IMG/VR virus record: IMGVR_UViG_3300037071_000430
Location: 1-48,698 of that record
Reading direction: 5' to 3' (one strand)
Source: a virus
DNA: 48,698 bases
The notes under the pieces were generated by a model. That model was not told where the DNA came from and did no database searches. It saw only the letters and a program-made list of their open reading frames with translations. Positions within the stretch are counted from its first letter, which is position 1. The number at the start of each line of letters is the position of its first letter. Positions 30,406 through 39,976 of the stretch are shown piece after piece. Both the position numbers and the translations under genes were made by a program.

Positions 30406-33400
30406 TGGGCAGGTTCGGCTACGGCCCAGGCATCGGGGGGGAACAAGCCAGCGTGGCCTCCAGCGGCCCCGTGAACCCGACGTTCGGCAGCGGCAGCAGC
30501 GGATCTACCGGGTTCCAGCCGCGCGGGTTCCCGGAGCGCGTGTCGCCAGACCAGTTGATCCCCGAGAGCATGGCCGGCGATGCCGTGGAGATCTTCGACA
30601 AGTACCTCGCCCGCGGGCCGGCGACCGTGTACGAGCGCCCCCTGGCCCTGGCCGGACAGATCCTCGGGATGCCCGAGGGCGGGACCCCGCTGGACCCGGT
30701 GGCTGACTTCTTCCAGGATCTGCCCGTCGTGGGCGAGCACCTCGGCAACGCTGGCGCGTTGGCCATGGGTGCGTTCAGCGAGTCCAACAAGCTCATCCAC
30801 TCAGTGGCCAACGCAGGCCACGCCAGTTCGCTCCAGAGCCTGGTCAACCGGGACCCCAACGAGACCGTGCGCATGACGGACCTCCCCAACTCGTTCAGCA
30901 CATGGGCCGCCAACGCCGGCTGGGACATCGACCAGGACCCCACGGTGGGGGAAGTCCTGGGCTGGGCCAGGGCCAACAACTGGGCCCAGGGCGACCTGGA
31001 CGACCTGGCCGCCAACCGCAAGGGCTGGTTCGACTACCCCGACAAGCCCCTGCCGATGGCCGCGGACCTCCTCATCACGTTCGGGCTCGACCCGCTGAAC
31101 CTGGCCACGTTCGGCGCCCCCGGCCTCATCGCCAAGGCCGGCACCATGGCCGCCAAGGCCATGGGACTGATCAGGGTCACGCAGGCCAGCACCAGGGCGA
31201 CCAAGGCCCTGACGAGCCTCCCCGCGCTGTCAGCCAAGGCCAGCGCCACCGCCATCGCCTCCGGGCAGGGGGCCCGTGCCACCACCGAGGGCCTGGCCGA
31301 GTACCTGAGCATCGCGGCCCGTGGCGGCTGGAACGACGTGCGGGTCCTGCCGAGCGTCAGGACGCCCCTGGGCTACGCGGCCAAGCACCCGCTGTCGGCG
31401 TACCGCAGGGTGGCCCTGGGCACGACCGCGGCCCAGGTCGGCGTCAACACCGTGGACACGCTGGTGCCCGACGACTGGGTCATCAGCGACGTTCTGGAAC
31501 CGGTGTTCCAGGCAGCACGGCAGATGGGCGAGCGCAAGCCACTGAGCGAGAACGATCTGTTCGCGCTGGTGAGCCTGTTCGGGTTCCCCGTGCGCAGCAT
31601 GGTGTCGTCCGGCAAGGCGGCCGTGTACGAGGGCCGCGTGGTCACGAGCCCCCTGACGGGCACCGCCACGAGGACGGGCGGGATCAACGCCGGCCGCAGG
31701 TTCTCGCACGAGGCGGCCGTCCTCAAGGAGCTACTGCCGGACCTTCCCTACGCCGAGGCCAGGGCCGCCATGGTAGCCAGGCTGGGCGGCGAGGCCAGCT
31801 TCACCGCCGCGATGCAGCAGATCCTCAAGACCGCCATCCACCAGAAGAACGCCCTGGAAGGCGTGGGCGACTACGTCAAGCGGTACTCCCATAACTCGCT
31901 GTCCGAGATCGGGTTCCACGTCGGTGGCATGAACCGGGCCATCAACCGCGCCATCGGCAAGTCCCTCAAGGAGGGCTACCTGACCAACAAGGACGCCGTG
32001 CGCGCCCTGCACAGCTTCACCCAGGGGCGTGGCGGCATCCTGGACGACCTGACCGGTGGCGTCGAGCAGGCGGGGTTCGATGCCGAGATGTTCGTGCGGT
32101 CCTGGCAGCAATGGGAACCCCTGGCCGCCGCAACCAGCCGGATCTTCCCCAACGGCACGCCGATCGTGCCAGGCGTCATGGAGGACGTGCTGGTCGCCGA
32201 GGGCGTGGACTGGATGAAGCTGGAGGCGAAGATCGCCACGGACGCCGATGGCACGATCCTGGGCCGTGACGTGGCCGAGATCATCAACTCCCAGCCGGCG
32301 ATCCTCCACACCGAGGGCGCCGAGTCGCTGTCGCAGTACCTGACCCGCGACGGCCTGCGCCGACGCGCCGACGCCAAAACCGTCCAGGAGGCCCTGTCGG
32401 CAGCCCGTATAAACGCCACCCCGGCCGTGGACGCGTTCGCGTCGCAGGCTTCGCGCGAGGGCTGGGCCACGGGCACCAGGCTCCGGACGCTGCGGGCGAA
32501 CCAGCGGTTCAACGCGGACGACACCCTGGCCGACGATGTGAACCCCGCGCTGTCGCAGGCCGACCTCATCATCCAGACCACCGAACGCCGGCAGTCCCGC
32601 CAGGCCCTGGTGACGCACGGCCTGGGGTTCACCGAGAACATGCGCGGCCAGAGGGCGCACGTCGGGTCGATCGTCAGGGACGAGCAGATCCCAAGGGCGC
32701 TGGAACTCGGCGGGAAGAAAGTCCTGTCCGCGGTCCAGGTGGGCATCATGCACAAGGGCAGCACGAAGTCCCAGACCCTGGTCGTCAACTCCGGGCTGGC
32801 CATCAGGCTGTCGCCGTCGCAGCCTGTCGGGGACATGATCGAGACCGGCGCCCTGGCCGTCCAGGCCGCCAAGGCCGACCGGGGCACCCTGGTGCTCCGC
32901 GGCGACGACCATCTGGCGTCGAAGGGCCTGACGCCCAACGGCGTGGAGCACACCTGGAACGTTGGCCGCCTGACCGCCCAGGAATGGGACGAGACCGCGG
33001 CCCTGCTGGAACGGTTCGGCATCCGTGCCACCCTGAACGACACCACGGGCCTGGTCCGGGTGATCGTGCCGAACGCCGACGCCACGGCCGCGAAGGGCCT
33101 GGAGGCGCTCACGAGCAGGTTCGGCACGTCCGTCAAGGACAACGTCAACTTCCGCGACATCATCGCCAACCAGAAGAAGGTGACTAGGAATGACCCTGCC
33201 GGAAGCGTACTCCTCGCCGATGCGATCAGCATTGCCGAGCGGAACCAGCGGTACCACCGCACCAAATCCTACCTTGACGACGCCCTCGTCGGAGGCACCG
33301 CCAAGGAGCGCGCACGGCGCGCGCGCGGAACTCCTGATCCCGACAGGGCAGCCCCAGGGACCGCTCGAACCCGTTGGGAACTGGGGGCCGGAGGAGGAGT

Positions 33401-36101
33401 ACGCCGCCGCACTGGCGAACACGCAGTGGTGGCTGACGACCTCGACCCAGAGACCTTCCAGGCCATCACCGACCACCTCAACGCAGTCGGCGTCCGAGAC
33501 ACCAACCCCAAGAAGCCCTTCCGGTTCCGGCCAGGCGACACCCTCTACGCCACAGCCGAGCGAAACGCAGGGGCAGTCGTCAGGGCCTCTGACGGAGAGC
33601 TTGTCATCTGGCTACGCCACGACGTTGCCGGACGCCGCCTCCCTGCCCCCGACGACTTCGGCAGCGTCATCAGCCAGGCCAGCGAACATGCCACCTGGAC
33701 CCGGATCATCGACAGGCGGGACTCCCACGGAGTCAGCCCTATCGACCGCCTTGCAGACCATGGATGGGTCCCAGTCGCCAGGTCCACCACCGGCAAGCTA
33801 GCCGACACCGTGGTCTGGCTGGTTCGTGACCCCGACCAGGCCGTGGGGCGCATCCCCCCGCTGAGGACCGGCTCGAAGGGCGGCTGGGCCAGCATGGCCG
33901 ACGAGGTCCCCAAGATGGAGGCGCAGTCGGCGCGCGGCATGGCCGTCCACAACGCCGAGATGCTCCAGCCCGAGCGCACGGCCCGCGCCCGACAGGCGGC
34001 CAAGGACGCCGACCTCCTGGCCAAGCACGAGCAGATCGCCAGGCTGGACCGCGAGATCGCCGACCTCCAGGCCGCCAAGACCCAGCCCAGCAAGTCCTCC
34101 GTGTACCGCGAGAAGGTCGCCGAGCGTCAGAAGCTCCTCCTGGAGACTTCCACGACGGCCGCGAAGACCCGCCACGACGAGATCCTCGCACGCCAGGTCG
34201 CACCCGGCAACATCACGTTCGTGAAGGGCATCGAGGACGACGTGGCGATGTACCACCCGTGGCTTGACGAGTCCCTCGAAGCCGACCTTGCGACGCTGCC
34301 ACCGGGCGAGATCGACAAGCTGATGCGGTTGCAGTTCGACATCCGGCGCGACGGCGGATGGTACGACGACGCAGGGGTGTTCCACAACGGCACGGACTAC
34401 ACGTTGAAGGTCGTGCCCAAGCACGGCACTCCGTATTACGTCGATCAGGGCCAGGCGTACACCTCGGTCATGCAGGGTCACATGGCCATGGCCGACACGA
34501 TCCGGGACAAGGTCACGTCCGGGGTGTCGCAGGCGCAGAGCGTGCTGTTCGACAGGGTGTACTCCCGCGACCTCGCGAGGATGGCACGCCAGGAAGTGTA
34601 CAACGAGCTTCTGGGCATCGGCGCCAGCGCCAAGGAGTCCAACAGGTTCCTGGCCGCCCTGCGGCACGCCTGGGAGACCCAGGACTCGCAGTTCATGGGC
34701 GCCAAGCCCCGCAAGACCATGGACGCCATGGCCCCCGGCAAGATCAACGCCATCGCCAGGGGCCAGTTGACGATCGCCAAGGACGGGAAAGTCCTGTTCG
34801 ACGGGTTCTCGAAGAACGTCAAGGCCGACCAGTTCGACTTCGGGACGATGATGCAGCGCACGGGCAGCCGGACGTTCCGGAACCTGGCCGCGAAGTACCC
34901 GGCCGAACCGGGCCATGGGCACCTCGGGAAGCTGATCGAGCAGTGGTACGGCAAGGAGACCGGTGGGCTGGTCGCGACGGCCGGCGCCGGCACCCGGAAG
35001 GCCGTGTTCCAGCTTGCGTTCGGGTACCACCTGCTGCGGTTCATGCTGGACCCCCGGTGGTACGCCATGAACCTCCTGGAGGCCGACTGGCTGGCCATGG
35101 CCAGGTACGGCTGGAAGGCCCGCAAGAACGCACGCGACGGCAGCCTGATGGACAAGCTGCGCAACCGCCCCGGCAAGCCCGTGGCCAAGGACCCCGCGAT
35201 CGAGGCCCTCGGCGGCGGCAACCGGGACCTGGCCCTGATGTCGCCCGAGGAGACCCTGCAACTGGACGGGTACGCCGCGGGCTGGATGGACCTCCGCAAC
35301 CTGTACGGGTACGTCCGCAACGCCAGCCGGCTCCAGCGATCGCAGTCGTCCAGGAAGATCATCCAGGAGGCCATCGACGGCGGCAGCCCGGTGATCGATG
35401 ACCTCAAGGCCAGATGGGGCGAGAACCCCACGGCATGGGTGGACGAGCTTGAGGACCAGTTGTACTCCATCGACGCCAAGGGCGTCAAGGCCACGGTCCT
35501 GGCCGACCCCACGGCCGTGCAGATGAGGAACTACAAGGGCCCCGAGTCGCACCTGTACGACGAGTTCCTGGAACGCGTGTTCGACGCCCACCGCAAGGGC
35601 TACCAGGACATCGTGCATACGTTCCACGGCAACGTCAACCGCAGCAACCTGGAACGGTTGTTCAACTCCCCGCTGCTGTGGTGGCCGCTAAGCTACCAAC
35701 TCAAGACCGGCAAGTGGCTGATCGACGTGCTGACCAAGCAGTTCGCGGGCCGGCGCGGCCCGGAGATGCTGGGCACGGCCACCCTGGCGGTGCTCCTCGG
35801 CGACCACCAGTACGCCATGGAGAACAACCCCGAGTACGCCAAGCTGTTCGATGAGCACCCCGCGCTGTGGCGCTCCATCAGCATGTTCTTCCCGCTGACC
35901 CCGTTCGACATGGGCGTGTTCATGGCACGCTGGACGAGATACTCCGGGTCCTGGATCGGCGCCCAGCTAGGGCTCTGGGACCAGGACCCGAGCTACCCAC
36001 AAGACCCCTACAACTTCATCCAACGGTCGTTGAACCTCGGCCCGATCTTCTCCGGGCAGATCCTGGAGAGCATCTTCGGCGAGTTCGAGGACCCGACATA
36101 G
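30405..36101 (+). CDS. Giant virion (ejection-type) protein, 1898 aa, with compensated frameshift
   Basis: This is the largest gene, overlapping the previous by TGATG. The protein is mostly helical with possible membrane-active segments (PMAADLLITFGLDPLNLATF near 220) and C-terminal hydrophobic stretches (FQLAFGYHLLRFML). A coiled coil lies at about 1200-1250 (KHEQIARLDREIADLQAAK). I recognise no enzyme domain. Between about 33318 and 33430 (residues about 972-1008) the coding signal moves to the +1 frame, which reads AELLIPTGQPQGPLEP and EEEYAAALANTQWW, then returns. Role as an internal or ejection protein is inferred from size and position. Confidence 0.75.
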   Translation: MGRFGYGPGIGGEQASVASSGPVNPTFGSGSSGSTGFQPRGFPERVSPDQLIPESMAGDAVEIFDKYLARGPATVYERPLALAGQILGMPEGGTPLDPVADFFQDLPVVGEHLGNAGALAMGAFSESNKLIHSVANAGHASSLQSLVNRDPNETVRMTDLPNSFSTWAANAGWDIDQDPTVGEVLGWARANNWAQGDLDDLAANRKGWFDYPDKPLPMAADLLITFGLDPLNLATFGAPGLIAKAGTMAAKAMGLIRVTQASTRATKALTSLPALSAKASATAIASGQGARATTEGLAEYLSIAARGGWNDVRVLPSVRTPLGYAAKHPLSAYRRVALGTTAAQVGVNTVDTLVPDDWVISDVLEPVFQAARQMGERKPLSENDLFALVSLFGFPVRSMVSSGKAAVYEGRVVTSPLTGTATRTGGINAGRRFSHEAAVLKELLPDLPYAEARAAMVARLGGEASFTAAMQQILKTAIHQKNALEGVGDYVKRYSHNSLSEIGFHVGGMNRAINRAIGKSLKEGYLTNKDAVRALHSFTQGRGGILDDLTGGVEQAGFDAEMFVRSWQQWEPLAAATSRIFPNGTPIVPGVMEDVLVAEGVDWMKLEAKIATDADGTILGRDVAEIINSQPAILHTEGAESLSQYLTRDGLRRRADAKTVQEALSAARINATPAVDAFASQASREGWATGTRLRTLRANQRFNADDTLADDVNPALSQADLIIQTTERRQSRQALVTHGLGFTENMRGQRAHVGSIVRDEQIPRALELGGKKVLSAVQVGIMHKGSTKSQTLVVNSGLAIRLSPSQPVGDMIETGALAVQAAKADRGTLVLRGDDHLASKGLTPNGVEHTWNVGRLTAQEWDETAALLERFGIRATLNDTTGLVRVIVPNADATAAKGLEALTSRFGTSVKDNVNFRDIIANQKKVTRNDPAGSVLLADAISIAERNQRYHRTKSYLDDALVGGTAKERARRARGTPDPDRAAPGTARTRWELGAGGGVRRRTGEHAVVADDLDPETFQAITDHLNAVGVRDTNPKKPFRFRPGDTLYATAERNAGAVVRASDGELVIWLRHDVAGRRLPAPDDFGSVISQASEHATWTRIIDRRDSHGVSPIDRLADHGWVPVARSTTGKLADTVVWLVRDPDQAVGRIPPLRTGSKGGWASMADEVPKMEAQSARGMAVHNAEMLQPERTARARQAAKDADLLAKHEQIARLDREIADLQAAKTQPSKSSVYREKVAERQKLLLETSTTAAKTRHDEILARQVAPGNITFVKGIEDDVAMYHPWLDESLEADLATLPPGEIDKLMRLQFDIRRDGGWYDDAGVFHNGTDYTLKVVPKHGTPYYVDQGQAYTSVMQGHMAMADTIRDKVTSGVSQAQSVLFDRVYSRDLARMARQEVYNELLGIGASAKESNRFLAALRHAWETQDSQFMGAKPRKTMDAMAPGKINAIARGQLTIAKDGKVLFDGFSKNVKADQFDFGTMMQRTGSRTFRNLAAKYPAEPGHGHLGKLIEQWYGKETGGLVATAGAGTRKAVFQLAFGYHLLRFMLDPRWYAMNLLEADWLAMARYGWKARKNARDGSLMDKLRNRPGKPVAKDPAIEALGGGNRDLALMSPEETLQLDGYAAGWMDLRNLYGYVRNASRLQRSQSSRKIIQEAIDGGSPVIDDLKARWGENPTAWVDELEDQLYSIDAKGVKATVLADPTAVQMRNYKGPESHLYDEFLERVFDAHRKGYQDIVHTFHGNVNRSNLERLFNSPLLWWPLSYQLKTGKWLIDVLTKQFAGRRGPEMLGTATLAVLLGDHQYAMENNPEYAKLFDEHPALWRSISMFFPLTPFDMGVFMARWTRYSGSWIGAQLGLWDQDPSYPQDPYNFIQRSLNLGPIFSGQILESIFGEFEDPT

Positions 36102-36121
36102 CACGAGGGAGAGACAGAACC

Positions 36122-36673
36122 GTGGCAGAACCGAACGATGGTCCCCCCGTGGACGAGCAGGCGCCAGCGACACAGCCCGCCCTCACGTCCTCGGAGATCC
36201 AGGCGCTGGTGGCAACGGAGGCGCAACGCATAGTGGACTCTCGCATCCCCGGATTGCAGAGTGCCTACGAGCGCCAGATCGCGCAGCTAAAGAAGGAACT
36301 CAAGCAAGCCAAGGCGGACCCTGACGGGTACTCCTCGGGGAGTTCCGAGTTGGAGGCAGAACTCGCGCAGGCGCGGCGCGAGGCAGCATCGCTTCGAGCG
36401 GGCCGTCAGTACCCTGACGCATACCCCGTCTACGAGTCGTTGATGTCGGCCACCGACGTGGAGGAACAACTGGACATCCTGCAAGGGCTGATCCGGGGCA
36501 CGCCCCCGGCCCCCGAGCAGTCGGCCCCACCGGCACCCCCGGCAGCCCCAGCCACTCCCCCCATCGATCCCAACCGACCCCTGGAGGCCCCTGGCGGGGC
36601 CGGGGCCCAGATGACCAAGGAGATCGCGGATGGCATCCTCGCTCGCTTTGGGAACGCCTGGCCCAAGTTCTAG
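36122..36673 (+). CDS. Scaffold-like protein
   Basis: The GTG at 36122 follows GGGAGAG. The 183-aa protein has an acidic Pro-rich start, a coiled coil at about 45-95 (YERQIAQLKKELKQAKADPD, ELEAELAQARREAASLR), a helix (VEEQLDILQGLIRG), and a Pro/Ala-rich tail. This is the usual plan of phage scaffolds, and it lies immediately before the major capsid gene. It would direct prohead assembly and then leave. Confidence 0.7.
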   Translation: MAEPNDGPPVDEQAPATQPALTSSEIQALVATEAQRIVDSRIPGLQSAYERQIAQLKKELKQAKADPDGYSSGSSELEAELAQARREAASLRAGRQYPDAYPVYESLMSATDVEEQLDILQGLIRGTPPAPEQSAPPAPPAAPATPPIDPNRPLEAPGGAGAQMTKEIADGILARFGNAWPKF

Positions 36674-36708
36674 GGGCCGCACCCACCCAAGAAAGGTTGC
36701 TTTGAGCG

Positions 36709-37647
36709 ATGGCTAACACCACCGCGAGTGCCTTCCAGTCCGCGATCACTTTCTCCGTCCAGGAGAAAGTCCTCCAGAACCTCCGGAACGATCTGCTCTG
36801 GGCCAACCCGGCCTGGGCGGAACAGGGTCGCTTCGACCCCGTCAGCGACACGCTGATGTTCCTGAGCTTCCCGGACCTGTCGAGCACGACCCCCCAGACC
36901 CCCCTCACGGAAGGGTCCGCACCCACCGCCCGTGCCATCACGATGAACACCGTCACGGTGTCCACCGCGCAATACGGCGACCTCATCAACATCACGGACC
37001 TGGCCAAGGTCAAGGGCCCGAGCGACGTGGTCGGCATCGCTGCCGAGCGCGCCTCCCGGACGGCCAAGGAAGTGATGGACACCATCTCCAGGGACAACCT
37101 GTTCCTGGGCGGCACGCCGTACTACCAGATCGGCGACACCACCCGTGCTGGCCTGGCCACCACGGACCTCCTTCTGGCCGCGGACCTCATCAAGCTCCGC
37201 GCCCGCATGAAGGCTGCCGACATCCCCGTCCCCTCGGACGGGTACTACCGGCTCATCATCTCGGTCAACCAGGCGTACGACCTGATCTCCGAGACCACGG
37301 CCAACCAGGCGTTCGTGAACATCTCGCAGTACACGAACCGCATCGACCAGGTGTTCAAGGGCGAGATCGGGACGCTTCACGGCTTCCGGGTCATCGAGTC
37401 CGACACGGCACCGACGTTCTCCAGCACCGCGACGGTCTACGGCGGCATCGCCCTCGGCGATGTCAAGGGCTGGGGCGCTGGCGAGCTTCAATCCCTCCAG
37501 ACCTACCACGTCGCTCCGGGCGGGAACCATTCGGACCCCCTGGCGCAGTTGGAGCAGGTGGGCTGGAAGGTCAACTTCGGAGTGGCGACGCTCAACAACG
37601 GATACTACTTCCGTGTCGAGACCGCTGCCACCTCGCTGACCTCGTAG
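36709..37647 (+). CDS. Major capsid protein (N4-gp56 type)
   Basis: This 312-aa protein has segments of the N4-gp56 capsid family (HK97 fold). These include PLTEGSAPTARAITMNTVTV, QYGDLINITDLAKVKGPSDV, then SRTAKEVMDTISRDNLFLGG, and YRLIISVNQAYDLISET. The GEIGTLHGFRVIESDTAP motif is a family hallmark. An AGAAAGG site precedes the ATG. Scaffold upstream and decoration-type protein downstream agree with this role. Confidence 0.88.
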   Translation: MANTTASAFQSAITFSVQEKVLQNLRNDLLWANPAWAEQGRFDPVSDTLMFLSFPDLSSTTPQTPLTEGSAPTARAITMNTVTVSTAQYGDLINITDLAKVKGPSDVVGIAAERASRTAKEVMDTISRDNLFLGGTPYYQIGDTTRAGLATTDLLLAADLIKLRARMKAADIPVPSDGYYRLIISVNQAYDLISETTANQAFVNISQYTNRIDQVFKGEIGTLHGFRVIESDTAPTFSSTATVYGGIALGDVKGWGAGELQSLQTYHVAPGGNHSDPLAQLEQVGWKVNFGVATLNNGYYFRVETAATSLTS

Positions 37648-37665
37648 ACCGAAAGGAGTAGACAC

Positions 37666-38178
37666 ATGGCTGCGATCAATCGTCGCTCTCTGGCCTGCCC
37701 TATCGGCATCACCGCGGTGTTGGCTACCGCAGACGACGTTGACGGCACGGACGATGGGACCCAGTGGTTCGACATCACCGGGCTCCAGCGCGTCGTCATC
37801 ATCCAGGTTGCCAACGGCACCTCTGGCACCCTCGGCATCGACTGCATCGAAGTCTCCAAGGACGGCGGTGTCCAGTGGTATGCCGATGGCACTTCGGCCA
37901 TCCCGGCGACGGGGCTGCTCGCCTCTGCCAATGACGTGACGGGTACGGTCCTCGTGGCCGGCACCCTGAACGCCGCTGGCGTCGAGCCCGCCACGTTCCC
38001 GGCCGGACTGTTCAAGTTCGGGCCGTATGAGGGTCCCACCCTCATCAAGTGCGCACGCGCGACCGCGACCCGCGGTTCGGGCGGCACCGGGACCGACTGG
38101 TCCACGGGCTCGCCCACGGTGTACCTGGTCCCCATCGGTGGCCCCGATGGCGGTGGTGCCCTAGCTACCTACGCTTAG
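37666..38178 (+). CDS. Capsid decoration-type protein, 170 aa
   Basis: AAAGGAG precedes the ATG. The protein is beta-rich and rich in Gly, Thr and Ala. TQWFDITGLQRVVIIQVANG and PTLIKCARATATRGSG look like strands of a small jelly-roll-like decoration or head-stabilising protein. Location directly after the major capsid gene and before a terminator-like hairpin supports a high-expression capsid role. The exact fold is not proven. Confidence 0.6.
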   Translation: MAAINRRSLACPIGITAVLATADDVDGTDDGTQWFDITGLQRVVIIQVANGTSGTLGIDCIEVSKDGGVQWYADGTSAIPATGLLASANDVTGTVLVAGTLNAAGVEPATFPAGLFKFGPYEGPTLIKCARATATRGSGGTGTDWSTGSPTVYLVPIGGPDGGGALATYA

Positions 38179-38204
38179 CGTAGCGTAGTCCCCAAGCTCT
38201 AGCA

Positions 38205-38234
38205 GGGGCGCCGGTTTCTCCCGGCCGGCGCCCC
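38205..38234 (+). terminator. GC-rich hairpin after the capsid genes
   Basis: GGGGCGCCGG (38205-38214) pairs exactly with CCGGCGCCCC (38225-38234) across a 10-base loop. It lies 27 bases after the decoration gene in a 149-bp intergenic gap. There is no U-tract. It may end or reduce capsid-gene transcripts before the connector genes. The rest of the gap (38235-38327) shows only an AGGAGG site for the next gene. Confidence 0.55.
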
Positions 38235-38327
38235 GCCGCATCCACCACGACGGCCCTAGCGCCACCTAGCTCCGAAGCAAACGCCCTAGGGGTCATCTGA
38301 CACCACTCCACGCTCTTAGGAGGCTTG

Positions 38328-38981
38328 ATGGCCAACGACAAGGAAACCATGCGCCAACGCCTCCGTGACGCCTTGTTCGACATCGAGGACGAGACCTGGA
38401 ACGCGGGCGAGAAGGACGACCTCCTCGGCATGGCCGTGCGCCGGTTGTCGCGCAGGCTGTCAAGGCCCATCGACCCGACCGCCTCCTCGTCCGTGAGCGA
38501 TGTAACGCTCGCCACAGGGGACTACCACTACGCGATCGACTCCGCGAACACCCGCATCGACAAAGTCCTGTACATCAACACCAGTTCCGACTACATCGGC
38601 TACCTGGCCAGCGGCTGGGAGGTCTACGGGGACCTGGACGCCGGCACGGGAGTGCTGCACGTCAGCCCCCAGGTCGTGGAGCAGGGCGGCACGCTGCGGC
38701 TCGTGGGCGCGGGGCGGTACACCCTGCCGGCCCTCGGGGCCAGCCAGGCCACGGCCATCCTTGACGACCATGTCCCGCTGGTGCTGGCCTGGGCCCAGGA
38801 GGGCGCCTGGCGCCGGCTCCTGAGCGACCGCGCCAGGTTCCGGCAATGGCAGACATCGAACCAGGTCCAGAACGTCAGCGTCAACGAGATCGTGCAGATG
38901 ATCCAGGACGCGGCACGGCAGGCCGACGAGGAATGGGCGCTCCTGCGCAAGTGGCAGCAGCCGGTCCTCGGCAGGGTCTAG
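38328..38981 (+). CDS. Head-tail connector / adaptor protein
   Basis: The ATG at 38328 follows AGGAGG; a TTG at 38325 is less likely. The 217-aa protein starts with a helical region (MRQRLRDALFDIEDETWNAG), then KDDLLGMAVRRLSRRL. A beta-rich middle (YHYAIDSANTRIDKVLYINT) and a long helical end follow. This resembles gp6-like connector adaptors that dock on the portal. The domain order fits the position after the capsid genes. Confidence 0.6.
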   Translation: MANDKETMRQRLRDALFDIEDETWNAGEKDDLLGMAVRRLSRRLSRPIDPTASSSVSDVTLATGDYHYAIDSANTRIDKVLYINTSSDYIGYLASGWEVYGDLDAGTGVLHVSPQVVEQGGTLRLVGAGRYTLPALGASQATAILDDHVPLVLAWAQEGAWRRLLSDRARFRQWQTSNQVQNVSVNEIVQMIQDAARQADEEWALLRKWQQPVLGRV

Positions 38982-38983
38982 AC

Positions 38984-39976
38984 GTGATCTCCATCTTCGC
39001 CGAGAACGCGCTGTACGACCCGGCCGGCCGGACGCTGGTCCGTGGCCAGCAGACCGCGCAACGGCTGTCCGTGGCTTGGAACGGGATCGAGTTCAACGAC
39101 CCCACGCTGACCCGCGACGAGGCCACCGGCAAGCGCCTGGAGGGCGTCGCGTTCTCGACGCCGGTCAACTTCCACTCGGAACCGCTGGACGACATCGTCA
39201 AGGCCGGTGGCGGTCTGGAGTTGTACAACCCCCGCGTGGGCACGCGCATCCTGCGCCTGACCGGCAGCATCCGCGACGAGACCGAGTCCGGGCTGATGTC
39301 CCAGATCATGGCCATGCAGCGTGCGTTCCACCCGCTGTACCTCCAGTCCGTGCTGGCCCTGAACCATGCCGGCACCCTGACCTGGCCGCCCCCCACGGGC
39401 CTGCCTGACTGGGTGCGCGCCAAGCCCCTGACGTTCACCAGGGTGATGCCCCGGACGGTGGACCCCACGAACCATCCGGACGGGCTGTTCGAGCTACAGT
39501 ACCATGTCATGCCGCTGGCCCTGCCCGACCCCGTGCGCTCCAGCGTGCTCCAGGGCATGGGCGCGGAGTACGAGGCCCAGTTCCTGCTGATGGACGGAGG
39601 CAGGAGCTTCGACCAGACCGCCAGCCAACTGGGCGACACCGGCACCGTCACTTGGGTCTGGGGCGTCGCCCCGGTCTGGCCATCGTTCGAGATCACCATG
39701 TCCGGGGCGGGGTCGGCGACGTTCACGATCACCACCACGCAAGGCCACATGGGCACGGCCCTGGTGCTGAACCTGTCCGGGCTGTCCAACGGCAACGTGG
39801 TGGACGTGAACTGCGCGGATCGCACGATCTGGGTCAACGACGTGCTGACGATGAGCCTGTACGTCAGCGGCGACTACCCGGTCCTGCGGGGCAATGGCGC
39901 CACCACGGTGACGTACACCAACACCACGAACACCTCGGCACGGGTGATGAACTACCGGGAGAGCGATTACGTCTAG
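38984..39976 (+). CDS. Distal-tail-like protein (Dit-type)
   Basis: The GTG at 38984 gives 330 aa. The N-terminal half has GRTLVRGQQTAQRL, then FNDPTLTRDEATGKRLEGV, and ELYNPRVGTRILRLTG. The C-terminal half is a beta-sandwich (FEITMSGAGSATFTI, then VNDVLTMSLYVSGDYPVLRG). This two-domain order is typical of Dit or ring-type tail proteins. It is followed by a hub-like gene. Confidence 0.55.
   Translation: MISIFAENALYDPAGRTLVRGQQTAQRLSVAWNGIEFNDPTLTRDEATGKRLEGVAFSTPVNFHSEPLDDIVKAGGGLELYNPRVGTRILRLTGSIRDETESGLMSQIMAMQRAFHPLYLQSVLALNHAGTLTWPPPTGLPDWVRAKPLTFTRVMPRTVDPTNHPDGLFELQYHVMPLALPDPVRSSVLQGMGAEYEAQFLLMDGGRSFDQTASQLGDTGTVTWVWGVAPVWPSFEITMSGAGSATFTITTTQGHMGTALVLNLSGLSNGNVVDVNCADRTIWVNDVLTMSLYVSGDYPVLRGNGATTVTYTNTTNTSARVMNYRESDYV

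Noticed and set aside
31731-33476. A 581-codon minus-strand open frame, and similar long ones at 27298-28794 and 33798-35627.
   Set aside because: They mirror the giant virion genes and lack starts, domains or operon context; high GC makes long antisense frames common.
33190-33801. A separate 203-codon plus-strand gene overlapping the 1898-aa gene.
   Set aside because: Only about 110 bases of it look coding, and these lie where the main frame fails; outside that stretch it is Ser/Thr/Pro shadow. A compensated frameshift explains it better.
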